A stretch of 46,581 nucleotides of DNA from Methylobacillus sp. (GTDB lineage Bacteria; Pseudomonadota; Gammaproteobacteria; Burkholderiales; Burkholderiaceae_C), in assembly GCA_018607835.1 (NCBI GenBank), contig JABBAS010000004.1:60356-106936 (forward strand). The letters run 5' to 3'. Under the pieces are notes generated by a model. The model was not told the DNA's origin. It was given only the letters and a program-made list of their open reading frames with translations, and did no database searches. Both the position numbers and the translations under genes were made by a program. Below, one piece after another: positions 17,009-25,583 of this stretch; within the stretch, counting starts at the first letter, position 1, and each line of letters starts with the position of its first letter.

Positions 17009-17869
17009 ATGAAGGCACCTGCTTTCGATTACGTGAAACCCAAGAGCCTGAACGAGGCCTTGGGGTACTTGAAGCAGTATGGTTCTGGCGCCCAGGTACT
17101 GGCGGGCGGTCAAAGTTTGATGGCCATCATGAACCTCGGCTTGGCGATGCCAGAGGTGCTGATCGATATCACGGGCTTACCAGGGCTAACCGATATCACC
17201 GTCACGGACGAGGGCGTTCGTGTGGGTGCACTGGTCACCCATGCCACGCTGCAACACAGCCCAGTGATTGCCAAGCACGTGCCGTTGTTGTGGCAGTGCG
17301 TGCCGCATGTCGCCCATTTAGCGATACGCAACGCGGGAACGTTGGGTGGCAGCATCGCGCTTGCAGATCCGGCTGCGGAATATCCCGCTGTTGTCTTGGC
17401 GTTGCAAGCAACCATCACGCTGCAAGGACCCCATGGCGTGCGAGATGTGGCGGCAGACGATTACTTTTTGGGTTTGTATGAGACGGCTAGAGCAGAAGAT
17501 GAATTGCTGGTGGCCGTTACCTTTCCAAAGGTGAAAGACAGCGAAGTGATGGTGTTTGATGAACTGACACGTCGGCGCGGTGATTACGCATTGTGTGGTT
17601 TGGCGGCGGCCTTTGATGTATCGGGTGGCGTCATACGCGCGGCGCGATTGGCGTATCTGTCTATGGGTGACACCCCCGTTCTTGCGCCAACGGCGGCGGC
17701 GGCGCTGATGGGTAAGGCACCCAGTGAAGAGACGATAGCAGCGGCAGAAATAGCGCTGATAAACGACCTCTCACCACGCAGTGACTTACATGGATCGGTA
17801 AACGGCAAGCTGCATTGGGCCAAGGTGTTATTTGGCCGCAGTGTTCGCCAGTTGGGGAAGAGCGCATGA
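17009..17869 (+). CDS. Molybdenum hydroxylase, FAD subunit (CoxM type)
   Basis: A 286-residue FAD-binding subunit of the xanthine oxidase family. The first FAD segment is VLAGGQSLMAIMNLG near residues 31-45, and the second is AIRNAGTLGGSIALADPAAE near 106-125; both are hallmarks of CoxM/CutM proteins. TAGGAG precedes the ATG. The stop overlaps the start of the iron-sulfur subunit gene by 4 bases (ATGA). It passes electrons from the [2Fe-2S] subunit to an external acceptor. Gene order M-S-L is as in CO dehydrogenase and nicotine or quinoline-type hydroxylases. Confidence 0.93.
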   Translation: MKAPAFDYVKPKSLNEALGYLKQYGSGAQVLAGGQSLMAIMNLGLAMPEVLIDITGLPGLTDITVTDEGVRVGALVTHATLQHSPVIAKHVPLLWQCVPHVAHLAIRNAGTLGGSIALADPAAEYPAVVLALQATITLQGPHGVRDVAADDYFLGLYETARAEDELLVAVTFPKVKDSEVMVFDELTRRRGDYALCGLAAAFDVSGGVIRAARLAYLSMGDTPVLAPTAAAALMGKAPSEETIAAAEIALINDLSPRSDLHGSVNGKLHWAKVLFGRSVRQLGKSA

Positions 17870-18369
17870 GTGAAAAACGGTGTGATATTTCAGTAATGGT
17901 GAACGCGGAGCGCGTTGAACGCCCGGTGTTGGTTCGGCAGCACTTGGTCGACTTTTTACGCGAGGAGCTTGACTTAACAGGCTCCCATCTCGGCTGCGAG
18001 CATGGGGTGTGCGGGGCCTGCCAAGTAATGGTCGATGGTCAGGTTGTGCGCGGATGTTTGACACTGGCGGTGCAAACCGACGGCAAGCATGTGGAAACGA
18101 TCGAGGGCTTGAGTGAGTCTGGTGTGTTGGCTGATCTGCAAGAGGCTTTCTTGAATCACAACGCCTTGCAATGCGGTTTTTGTTCTTCCGGCATGCTCTT
18201 GAGTGCATTGAATATTGTGAGGCACTATCCCGATGCCTCACGTGAGGATATTCGAGACCACATCAGTGGAAATTACTGTCGGTGTACGGGTTATCAAGCG
18301 ATTGTGAATGCGATTGAGTCGGTGTTGCTTAAGAACCGGTCAGCCGCTGTTGTAGGGGTGTCGTCATGA
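17866..18369 (+). CDS. Molybdenum hydroxylase, [2Fe-2S] subunit (CoxS type)
   Basis: A 167-residue iron-sulfur subunit. The plant-ferredoxin-like cluster is bound by C44, C49, C52 and C64 (GCEHGVCGACQ and later CLTL). The second cluster is bound by C103, C106, C138 and C140 (CGFCSSGM and CRCTGYQ). All eight ligands are present. The ATG at 17866 overlaps the FAD-subunit stop, and the gene's own stop overlaps the large-subunit start, so the three subunits are translationally coupled in equal amounts. Confidence 0.95.
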   Translation: MSEKRCDISVMVNAERVERPVLVRQHLVDFLREELDLTGSHLGCEHGVCGACQVMVDGQVVRGCLTLAVQTDGKHVETIEGLSESGVLADLQEAFLNHNALQCGFCSSGMLLSALNIVRHYPDASREDIRDHISGNYCRCTGYQAIVNAIESVLLKNRSAAVVGVSS

Positions 18370-20759
18370 ATGCACGAATGGAGTTACCAGCGACAACGCA
18401 TGACACCACGCAAGTGGCCAATGGGTATATTGGAAAGTCTTCTCCGCGCACTGGTAGTAAGCGCTTATTGCAGGGGCGGGGTGCCTATATTGATGACATG
18501 CGCTTGCCGCGTTTGTCACATGTTGTCTTTGTGCGCAGCCCGCACGCCCATGCACTGATCAAGTCGATTGACCTGTCCGAGGTGCGTAAACAGACTGGCG
18601 TGATTGGGGCGTTCACGGGTTCTGAGATTGCCGAGTATTGCACGCCTTGGGTGGGCGTCTTGGGCCACCTCAAGGGCATCAAGTCAGCACCGCAACACGC
18701 GGTTGCGATTGATCGTGCGTGTTGGCAAGGAGAGCCGGTTGCGGCGATCGTTGGGCAGACACGTCGACAGGCGGAAGATGCACTGCAGTTCGTGAAAATA
18801 GAGTATGAGTTATTGCCGGTCATTGTGGAGATGGCCGATGCCCTGAAAGGCGACTATGTGATTCACCCGGAGTTAGGTGACAACATTTGCTTTCAGCGTG
18901 AATTGAAAACAGACGACTTCGATGAGACCTTCGCACAGGCCGATGTGATCGTCGAAAAAACCTACACATTCGCGCGGCACACGGGGGTGACGAACGAGCC
19001 GCGTGCGGTTTTGGCTGATTACCAGCCAGCCGATCACAGCCTAACGGTCTATCAAGCAACCCAAGCACCGCACATGATGCAAGATATCATGTCGCGTCAC
19101 TTGGGGATACCCGAGTCGCAGGTGCGTATCGTCTGTAAAGACGTTGGCGGCTCCTTTGGGATCAAGGTGCACGTCTATCCCGATGAAATGGCGACGGCAG
19201 CCTTGTCTGTCATGTTGAAGCGGCCCGTGAAGTTTATGGCGGACCGCATCGAATCGTTTCTGAGTGACATCCATGCGCGTGAGCACATTGCAACGGTTCG
19301 GATGGCGTGTACCAAAGACGGCGACATTTTGGGTTTTGATCTCGATGACCTAACAGGCATTGGTCCCTACTCGGTGTACCCGCGCACCAGTGGTATCGAG
19401 GGCAACCAAGTTGTTAACCTGACGGGTGGGCCATACAAGCACAAGGCCTATCGTGCGAAGTTGCAGGTGGTGTTTACCAATAAAAATGTGACCTGCCAGT
19501 ATCGGGCGGTGGGTCACCCCATCGCGGTGGCTTTGACGGAGGGCATTGTGGATGAGGGCGCGCGGGCCATTGGTATGGACCCGGCCGCGTTTCGTCGCCG
19601 TAACCTGATTGCGGACGACGCGTACCCCTATACGTTTCCATCGGGCCTCAAGTTTGAGAAGCTCTCCCATCACCAGTGTCTTGACAAGTTAATGGCGCTG
19701 ATGGATTACGACGGGTTGCGCGCTGAGCAAGCCGCACTGCGCGAGAAGGGGATTTATCGTGGTATCGGCCTGGCCGCCATGATCGAGGTAACCAATCCGT
19801 CACCGGCGTTTTATGGCGTGGGTGGCGCGCGTATTTCTGCACAAGACGGCGCAACCCTGAGACTCGATCCCGGTGGGATGCTCAATGTGCTGGTCAGTGT
19901 CACAGAGCAGGGGCAAGGCACCGAGGCGGTTTTTGCGCAGATCGCCGCGACCATGGTCGGCGTGTCATTAGAAAATGTGCGTGTGATCACCGGTGACACC
20001 GCAGTCACGCCATACGGTGGTGGCACCTGGGCATCGCGGGGAGCGGGTATTGGGGGTGAGGCGGTGCTGCAAGCAGCTAAGGCCTTGAAGGTGAACATTT
20101 TGGCTGTGGCTGCAGCCGTGCTCGAAATGGATGCGGCGCAACTCGATGTATCTGGCAATGCGGTGGTCGATAAGCTGACTGGGGTGGTGCGTATGCCGCT
20201 GTCCGAGGTGGGGCGCGTTGCGTATTTCCGCCCCGACACGCTACCTATGGATTTCCAGTCGGAGCTGACGGTTACGCGGCACTACACGCCGCGTGAGTAT
20301 GGCTTCACGTTTACCAACGGTATTCAGGCCTCTTATGTGGAGGTCGACCCCGAGACAGGTTTTGTTAAGTTACTGAAGCACTGGTGTGTAGAGGACTGCG
20401 GCACCATACTGAATCCCATGCTGGTTGACGAGCAATTACGCGGTGGCGTGGTGCAGGGTCTCGGCGGGGCGTTATTAGAAGAGTGTTTGTACAGCCCCGA
20501 AGGGCAGATGTTGAACGGGTCAATGGCGGACTACTTGGTTCCCATGGCTTTTGAAATGCCCGACATTGAAATTGCCCACGTGTGCACGCCCACTAAGACA
20601 TCGGAGTTGGGCGCCAAAGGCGCTGGCGAGGCGGGCACGGCGGGCGCGCCAGGCGCGGTGATGAACGCGGTGAACGACGCCTTGCAACCCTTGAACGGGA
20701 ACGTGGTCGAGCAGCCCATCACGCCAGAGAGGGTGTTGGTCGCGCTGGGTAAAATTTAG
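18366..20759 (+). CDS. Molybdenum hydroxylase, large Mo-cofactor subunit
   Basis: A 797-residue molybdopterin-cytosine-dinucleotide-type large subunit. Segments GGSFGIKVHVYPDE and TCQYRAVGHPIAVA contact the cofactor, and the catalytic Glu is E755 in KGAGEAGTAGAPG. The active-site loop of CO dehydrogenase (AYRCSFR) is absent: here it reads QYRAVGHP. The enzyme is therefore not a CO dehydrogenase but a hydroxylase that adds water-derived oxygen to an electron-poor carbon, as in N-heteroaromatics, aldehydes or furoyl-CoA-type substrates. No dedicated insertase (XdhC/CoxF) gene lies nearby. The extradiol-type protein follows at 9 bases. Confidence 0.92.
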   Translation: MNARMELPATTHDTTQVANGYIGKSSPRTGSKRLLQGRGAYIDDMRLPRLSHVVFVRSPHAHALIKSIDLSEVRKQTGVIGAFTGSEIAEYCTPWVGVLGHLKGIKSAPQHAVAIDRACWQGEPVAAIVGQTRRQAEDALQFVKIEYELLPVIVEMADALKGDYVIHPELGDNICFQRELKTDDFDETFAQADVIVEKTYTFARHTGVTNEPRAVLADYQPADHSLTVYQATQAPHMMQDIMSRHLGIPESQVRIVCKDVGGSFGIKVHVYPDEMATAALSVMLKRPVKFMADRIESFLSDIHAREHIATVRMACTKDGDILGFDLDDLTGIGPYSVYPRTSGIEGNQVVNLTGGPYKHKAYRAKLQVVFTNKNVTCQYRAVGHPIAVALTEGIVDEGARAIGMDPAAFRRRNLIADDAYPYTFPSGLKFEKLSHHQCLDKLMALMDYDGLRAEQAALREKGIYRGIGLAAMIEVTNPSPAFYGVGGARISAQDGATLRLDPGGMLNVLVSVTEQGQGTEAVFAQIAATMVGVSLENVRVITGDTAVTPYGGGTWASRGAGIGGEAVLQAAKALKVNILAVAAAVLEMDAAQLDVSGNAVVDKLTGVVRMPLSEVGRVAYFRPDTLPMDFQSELTVTRHYTPREYGFTFTNGIQASYVEVDPETGFVKLLKHWCVEDCGTILNPMLVDEQLRGGVVQGLGGALLEECLYSPEGQMLNGSMADYLVPMAFEMPDIEIAHVCTPTKTSELGAKGAGEAGTAGAPGAVMNAVNDALQPLNGNVVEQPITPERVLVALGKI

Positions 20760-20768
20760 GAGGTGTCC

Positions 20769-21728
20769 ATGGCAGATCCCAAACGCGCCGGGGTAACGGC
20801 GGCTCATTCAGTCGTCAGCTTTGTTTTTACGGTTCCTGACTTGGCAGAGGCCCAGCGGTTTTACGACAGCTTCGGCTTGGATGTGCGTGTCTTTGAGGAC
20901 CATTTAGACCTCTACACCATTGGCCATACGCATCGCTGGGGGCAGGTATTCGCGAATGGCAAAGCCAAGCAACTGTGTTACTTGAGCCTCGGTGTCTATG
21001 CGGAAGACCTTGAGCCGCTTCGTGACGCGGTGCTTAAACAGGGGATCGCGCTGGTAGATCGGCATCCCTTGGGTAGCGCCGATGGGTTTTGGATGTGTGA
21101 CCCCGAGGGGGTGCATGTGCAGGTCTTGGTTGCTGACAAAGTCACGCCAAACGCGCGTGCGGAGGCGCTTGGTTTTCGAACCAAGCAAAACCCCATCGGT
21201 GTGCCCATAGGCCCGATGCGCCGCGATACCCGGCTCGTGCGGCCCTCGCGCCTATCGCACATATTGCTGTTTACGTCGGATGTGGATCGCTCATTGGACT
21301 TTTACTGCGGTGCACTGGGTCTGCGCTTGTCTGACCGCGCTGGGGATGGTATTGCTTTTACGCACGGCGCACACACCAGCGATCACCACCTACTGGCCTT
21401 CGCTAAGTCCGATGGCCCGGGTCTACACCACACGAGTTGGATGGTGCATCACTTTGATGACGTCGGCTTGGGTATGGAACAAATGCGTGCGGCAGGCTAC
21501 GAGCTTGGCTGGGGAGTAGGCCGCCATGTGATCGGCTCCAACTACTTCTACTATGCGCGTGACCCTTGGGGCAGTTATGCCGAATTTTCATACGACATTG
21601 ACTTCATCGATGCGGCGACAGACTGGCCTGCTGCGGACTATCCCCCTGAGGACTCTCTTAATCTGTGGGGCCCAGCGCTGCCAGATTCCTTTATCACCAA
21701 TCATGAAACCGCTGCGCGCGCAACGTGA
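20769..21728 (+). CDS. Two-domain extradiol-dioxygenase-like VOC protein
   Basis: A 319-residue protein with two VOC halves, as in type I extradiol (meta-cleaving) dioxygenases. ATG 20769 is chosen because AGGAGG at 20758-20763 lies five bases before it. The C-terminal domain carries the likely Fe(II) triad: His in LSHILLF, His in LHHTSWMV and Glu in YAEFSYD. The second-shell residues of GRHVIGSNYFYYARDPWG also match active enzymes. The N-terminal half is the degenerate structural copy. It probably cleaves a vicinal diol on an aromatic or heteroaromatic ring made by the hydroxylases of this cluster. The precise substrate is unknown. Confidence 0.88.
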   Translation: MADPKRAGVTAAHSVVSFVFTVPDLAEAQRFYDSFGLDVRVFEDHLDLYTIGHTHRWGQVFANGKAKQLCYLSLGVYAEDLEPLRDAVLKQGIALVDRHPLGSADGFWMCDPEGVHVQVLVADKVTPNARAEALGFRTKQNPIGVPIGPMRRDTRLVRPSRLSHILLFTSDVDRSLDFYCGALGLRLSDRAGDGIAFTHGAHTSDHHLLAFAKSDGPGLHHTSWMVHHFDDVGLGMEQMRAAGYELGWGVGRHVIGSNYFYYARDPWGSYAEFSYDIDFIDAATDWPAADYPPEDSLNLWGPALPDSFITNHETAARAT

Positions 21729-21756
21729 CTAAACCAGTTAGCTTGGAGTACTGACC

Positions 21757-22614
21757 ATGCAGTTGATCAACTTTAAAACCGCCGATGGGCACATTAACTT
21801 GGGGGCCATCAAAGGGAGTCAAGTCATCAACCTAACGGAGGCGGGCGCTGAGCAAACGGTTGATGCGCTGTTGGCTGGCGGCAAAGCGTCTTGGGATAAG
21901 GCAGCCAGTTTGGTTGCGACCGCCCCAGCGACCTTGACGCTGTCTGAGCTCACACTGCTACCGCCCGTTTTAAATCCCTCTAAAGCGATTGCTGTTGGCT
22001 TGAACTACGTTGACCACGCCGCTGAGAGCCCTTACAAGGACGCGCCGACATACCCCGTCCTTTTTCACCGCTTCCCCAGCTCTTGGGTGGCACATGCAGC
22101 CGACTTAGTTAAGCCCAAAGTGTCAGATGATTTCGATTATGAGGGCGAGGTCGCGGTGATTATTGGCAAGGCGGGACGCTACATCTCAAGAGCAGATGCC
22201 TTGTCACACGTGGCGGGTTATTCGATTTTTAACGATGGCTCGATTCGCGACTATCAGTTCAAGTCACATCAGTGGATGATGGGTAAAAACTTTGATGCGA
22301 CGGCTAGCTTTGGCCCTGCGTTGGTCACTGCCGACGAGTTGCCCGGAGGCGCCATTGGGCTGCAGTTGGTGACGCGTTTAAATGGCAAGGTCTTGCAAGA
22401 CGCAAATACGCGAGACATGATTTTTGACGTCGTGACATTGGTGAGTGTGTGCTCAGAGGCGTTTGCCTTGCAACCCGGCGATGTCATTATTTCGGGCACG
22501 CCAGCAGGGGTGGGGTTTGCGCAAAAGCCGCCTATCTTTATGAAAGCAGGGGATGTGGTCGAGGTGGAGGTGCAAGGTATGGGTATTTTGCGTAATCAGG
22601 TGGTAAACGAATAA
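21757..22614 (+). CDS. Fumarylacetoacetate hydrolase-family protein
   Basis: A 285-residue FAH-superfamily enzyme. The fold begins at KAIAVGLNYVDHAAES (residues 76-91). Metal ligands E129 and E131 are in DYEGEVAV and D160 in IFNDGSIRD; the lysine of MMGKNFD and the late SGTPAGVGF loop are also present. Family members hydrolyse C-C bonds of 2,4-dioxo acids, decarboxylate or isomerise ring-cleavage products. TTGGAG precedes the ATG, and it lies 28 bases behind the extradiol-type gene, as expected for the next step after ring opening. Its TAATG stop-start overlaps the next gene by one base. Confidence 0.92.
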   Translation: MQLINFKTADGHINLGAIKGSQVINLTEAGAEQTVDALLAGGKASWDKAASLVATAPATLTLSELTLLPPVLNPSKAIAVGLNYVDHAAESPYKDAPTYPVLFHRFPSSWVAHAADLVKPKVSDDFDYEGEVAVIIGKAGRYISRADALSHVAGYSIFNDGSIRDYQFKSHQWMMGKNFDATASFGPALVTADELPGGAIGLQLVTRLNGKVLQDANTRDMIFDVVTLVSVCSEAFALQPGDVIISGTPAGVGFAQKPPIFMKAGDVVEVEVQGMGILRNQVVNE

Positions 22615-23507
22615 TGTGGACCGATGTACCTGGCTTGCTCAGCGAGCGCGCACCTTATTCCGCCATCGTTGATCGCCCCAAGCTAACGGCGCCCGCGCGC
22701 GTGTTGGTCTGGATCATTGTGAACGTTGAGCATTGGTCTATGTCACGGCCCATGCCGCGCACTGTGTTGTCGCCACCCATGGGTACACCACTGCAACCCG
22801 ATCTGCCGAACTGGGCATGGCACGAGTACGGTATGCGGGTTGGTTTCTGGCGCTTGCACCAAGCGTTAACGGCGCGTGGATTGGGCGTGACGCTTGCGAT
22901 CAACGGCGTGGTCTGTGATACCTATCCGCGTGTCGCGGAGGCTGGTTTGAAGGCAGGCTGGGAGTTCATGGGGCACGGTTGGGTGCAAGGCCCTATGCAC
23001 AAGGTTGAGAACCAAGCAGAGGCCATAGAGCTTGCCATGGCAAAGATTGCCTCTTTCACTGGCGCTCGTCCACGGGGGTGGGAGAGCCCTGGATTGACTG
23101 AGACAGAGACGACCTTGGACTTGCTCAGTGCCGCCGGTGTCGAGTATGTGGCCGACTGGGTGCTGGATGATCAGCCAACGTGGTTGCAGGCGCGTCCGAA
23201 CCCGGTGTTGTCCATACCGTACAGCGTCGAGCTAAATGATATTCCGGTGCACGCATTGGCTATGCACACCAGTGGTGAGTTGCTTAGCCGTGGTGAGGCG
23301 CAACTTGACCGCTTGTGGGAGGAGGGCGCCGAGCAGCCTCGCGTGATGGCCTTGAGTGTCCACCCCTACATTACGGGCGTACCACACCGCATTGCGGCGT
23401 TTGAGAAATTGTTGGATGCCATCATCGCGAAACCCGATGTGGTGGTTATGAAGGCCGGGGAAATTGCGGATTGGTACACCCAGCAGGTCCCCGCACCGAC
23501 GGCGTAA
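22614..23507 (+). CDS. Polysaccharide deacetylase-family (PuuE/allantoinase-like) hydrolase
   Basis: A 297-residue protein of the carbohydrate esterase 4-like fold, without signal peptide, so cytoplasmic. It resembles the PuuE allantoinase and cyclic-imidase branch rather than cell-wall deacetylases. The usual first motif with an Asp is VNVEHW here (residues 36-41), and the second metal motif includes EFMGHGWVQGPMH. RPRGWESPGLTET matches the family's RG/SPG motif. It is translationally coupled to the FAH gene (TAATG), which places it in the same degradation route. It may open a cyclic amide or imide or hydrolyse a ring-cleavage amide. It is the last gene before a strong terminator. Confidence 0.82.
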   Translation: MWTDVPGLLSERAPYSAIVDRPKLTAPARVLVWIIVNVEHWSMSRPMPRTVLSPPMGTPLQPDLPNWAWHEYGMRVGFWRLHQALTARGLGVTLAINGVVCDTYPRVAEAGLKAGWEFMGHGWVQGPMHKVENQAEAIELAMAKIASFTGARPRGWESPGLTETETTLDLLSAAGVEYVADWVLDDQPTWLQARPNPVLSIPYSVELNDIPVHALAMHTSGELLSRGEAQLDRLWEEGAEQPRVMALSVHPYITGVPHRIAAFEKLLDAIIAKPDVVVMKAGEIADWYTQQVPAPTA

Positions 23508-23541
23508 CGCCAGCGGTTCCACGCCAACAGCTAGCGTAAAG

Positions 23542-23576
23542 AAGCCCCAAGCCGTGTGTGGTTTGGGGCTTTTTTT
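23542..23576 (+). terminator. Rho-independent terminator
   Basis: AAGCCCCAA (23542-23550) pairs with TTGGGGCTT (23563-23571) around a 12-base loop and runs into T at 23570-23576. It ends the long plus-strand operon. The stop codon of the convergent luciferase-like gene lies in the T-tract; on the other strand the stem is followed only by a short broken T-run, so activity there would be weaker. Confidence 0.93.
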
Positions 23577-24669
23577 ATGAGCCTATGGCCGCGTTCACGC
23601 GGGGCATCACCTGTTCCGCCATCAAGGTCATGGAGCGCTTGCCCATGGCGGGGTCCATCCAGTCATGACAGGCGTAGAGCAAGGTGCCGAAGTCACCAAC
23701 GTCGTCACGCAAGGCCAAGATTTGATCGACGACGCTGTCAACCGATCCCGCAATCACCAACTTAGGTGCCACGGTATCAGCGTTAATGCTGTCATCGGGC
23801 TCACTTTGGTCTGCTTTAAATAAATTAGAGCGGCCACCGTAACCGACCAGCTTACGGATCAGTTGCTTGAAGTAGAAGTGGTAAGGGCCTTCAGCGGTAT
23901 GGGCATATCGCTTTGCGAGGGCATCGTCGTTATCTGTTACGAAAATACTCTTTGCCACGCGCCAGTTGGCGGGCAAGGCGGGGCGTCCCGCCGTTTCACA
24001 CCCCTGGGCGTAACTGTCCCAGTGCGTCTTGACCCACTTAGGCAATAAGAAATTGGCGGAAATAGGATCCCACCCGCGCTCAGCCGCCGCGGTAACGCCC
24101 TTGGAGAAGGGGGCAACCGCCGTGACCACAATCGGTGGCCTTGGGCGCTGGAAGGGCTTCAAGATAGCCCCTTGTCCAATCTCAGGGATCATGCTGCGCG
24201 CCGTGCTGATGTTGAAGTATTTTCCTTTTAAGTCGTACGGTGGCTCGCCTTCCCAAATGTCGAGCACCATGTTGATACCTTCAACAAAGATCTCTAAGCG
24301 GTCACGTTCAAAGTTGCCAAACACCTCGGCATCAGACATCAGGCCGCCAGGACTGATACCCATGATGAACCGTCCCTCCAGCATGTGGTCTAGCATGGCG
24401 ACTTGCGCTGCGATCGCTGCGGGATGGCTATTCGGTACGTTGATGGTACCGGTGCCCAGTTTGATGTTTGTTGTTAGCCGTGCCACGCTGGCCAAAAACA
24501 TCAGGCAAGAGGTCACGTTTTCAGCAAGGTCCGTCACATGCTCGCCGACATACGCTTCACTAAAGCCCAACTGGTCGGCAAGAATGATGGCTTCTTGGTC
24601 CTCTCTCAGCGTCTCGTGCGGTATTCTGCCCGGTGGATGCAAAGGCATCATGAACATTCCCAAGTTCAT
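23575..24669 (-). CDS. Luciferase-like (LLM) flavin-dependent monooxygenase
   Basis: A 364-residue bacterial luciferase-family TIM-barrel enzyme that uses reduced FMN and O2. Typical segments are MNLGMFMMPLHPPGR at the N terminus, YVGEHVTDLAEN near residue 40, LGTGTINVPNSHP near 72 and LDHMLEGRFIMGISPGG near 94. It resembles limonene-monooxygenase/LimB-type members. GAGGAG precedes the ATG. The alpha/beta hydrolase gene lies 20 bases upstream in the same operon. The flavin reductase at 26498 could supply FMNH2. It may oxidise a ring or carbonyl compound whose product the hydrolase then handles (inference). Confidence 0.9.
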   Translation of the reverse strand: MNLGMFMMPLHPPGRIPHETLREDQEAIILADQLGFSEAYVGEHVTDLAENVTSCLMFLASVARLTTNIKLGTGTINVPNSHPAAIAAQVAMLDHMLEGRFIMGISPGGLMSDAEVFGNFERDRLEIFVEGINMVLDIWEGEPPYDLKGKYFNISTARSMIPEIGQGAILKPFQRPRPPIVVTAVAPFSKGVTAAAERGWDPISANFLLPKWVKTHWDSYAQGCETAGRPALPANWRVAKSIFVTDNDDALAKRYAHTAEGPYHFYFKQLIRKLVGYGGRSNLFKADQSEPDDSINADTVAPKLVIAGSVDSVVDQILALRDDVGDFGTLLYACHDWMDPAMGKRSMTLMAEQVMPRVNAAIGS

Positions 24670-24689
24670 ATCCGTAGACTCCTCGTTCG

Positions 24690-25496
24690 TTAGTTACTAA
24701 TGTGTGTCGCGAAGGTGCGAATTTCGTGCAGGAGTTCGGGGCCACGGTTCAACGAACTCAGGTGGCCACAGTCCGCCAACGTGGTGCAGGCCGCACCGCT
24801 TACCCGCTTGGCCATGGCGTTCATCACGTCACTGCTTGCCGCGCCATCGTCGGAACCCGCAACAAAATGCGCAGGGATGCTGATGGCGTCTATCTTGGAT
24901 TGCAAGGTCATCGTCATGATGGCGCGCGCGCACGCTTCGAATCCCAATGGCTGGGTGGCGTTGATCATGTCAGCGACCCGCTGCATCAGGTCGGGGTTGG
25001 ACAACCGGAAATCGTCGGTAAACCATCGGGCGATGGTGCCGCTTGCAATGGCCGTCATGCCGCCTTTTTGGGTGATGCCTATGCGCTCTTCCCAAGCGGC
25101 CTTGCCTGCGTCATCTACAAAGTCACGGCAGTTACACGCCACGATGCCCGTTAGGCGATCGCCATGGTGCACAGCCATTTCGAGTGCGGTCATGCCCCCC
25201 AGCGAGATGCCGACCATCAACGCACGGGCCACCTTGAATTCGTCCAGTACGGCAACCGCATCGTTGGCGAGATCGCCAAGGGTCGCATTGCCATTCGGTG
25301 TTTGGCTCTCTCCGTGGCCACGTGTGTCGTAGCGGATGACGCGAAATTCTTTCAGCAGCTCGGGCAACATATCGTCCCACAGCGCGCGCGTGGTCGCCAG
25401 TGAGTTGGACAATAACAGTGGGGGTAAAGCCGCGTCGCCTTGGACGTCACAACTGATGATTGCGCCATCTGGACGGTGAATTTTTGCGGTTTGCAT
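24690..25496 (-). CDS. Alpha/beta hydrolase (PcaD-like)
   Basis: A 268-residue hydrolase close in shape to 3-oxoadipate enol-lactonases. The nucleophile elbow GISLGG carries S98. The acid is one of the Asp residues in GSDDGAA (216-217), and the catalytic His is H245 in DCGHLSSLN. The oxyanion segment LSNSLATT is at 29-36 and YDTRGHGES at 56-64, both typical of PcaD. TAAGGAAAA precedes the ATG. It heads a minus-strand operon with the LLM monooxygenase, from the promoter/operator at 25541-25569. Alternative roles include a meta-cleavage or N-formyl-amide hydrolase. Confidence 0.88.
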   Translation of the reverse strand: MQTAKIHRPDGAIISCDVQGDAALPPLLLSNSLATTRALWDDMLPELLKEFRVIRYDTRGHGESQTPNGNATLGDLANDAVAVLDEFKVARALMVGISLGGMTALEMAVHHGDRLTGIVACNCRDFVDDAGKAAWEERIGITQKGGMTAIASGTIARWFTDDFRLSNPDLMQRVADMINATQPLGFEACARAIMTMTLQSKIDAISIPAHFVAGSDDGAASSDVMNAMAKRVSGAACTTLADCGHLSSLNRGPELLHEIRTFATHISN

Positions 25497-25540
25497 TATG
25501 GTTTTCCTTAGATAAAGTGCCGTGACAACGCCTTTGTCCT

Positions 25541-25569
25541 ATTGTATGATTTATTTATCTATCGATCAA
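25541..25569 (-). promoter_or_regulatory. Putative sigma-70 promoter for the hydrolase/LLM operon
   Basis: Read on the minus strand, TTGATC (25569-25564) and TACAAT (25546-25541) are separated by exactly 17 bases, with the hydrolase start about 45 bases downstream. The -35 box lies inside operator site B, so a bound repressor would block it. Confidence 0.5.
25554..25569. promoter_or_regulatory. Putative operator, site B
   Basis: TTTATCTATCGATCAA matches the reverse complement of site A (11785-11800) at 14 of 16 bases. It lies between the divergent hydrolase (-) and dehydrogenase (+) genes and overlaps the minus-strand -35 box. Two near-identical sites at the two divergent promoters flanking the main catabolic run suggest one regulon. 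Confidence 0.6.
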
Positions 25570-25583
25570 CAACAGGGTAAACC

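Noticed and set aside
17009-20759. Reading the Mo hydroxylase as aerobic CO dehydrogenase
   Set aside because: The large subunit lacks the AYRCSFR loop that defines CO dehydrogenase.
24029-25332. Two long plus-strand frames (24029-24700 and 24700-25332) opposite the LLM and hydrolase genes
   Set aside because: Both are shadows of genes with intact catalytic motifs; their translations are low-complexity and unlike known proteins.
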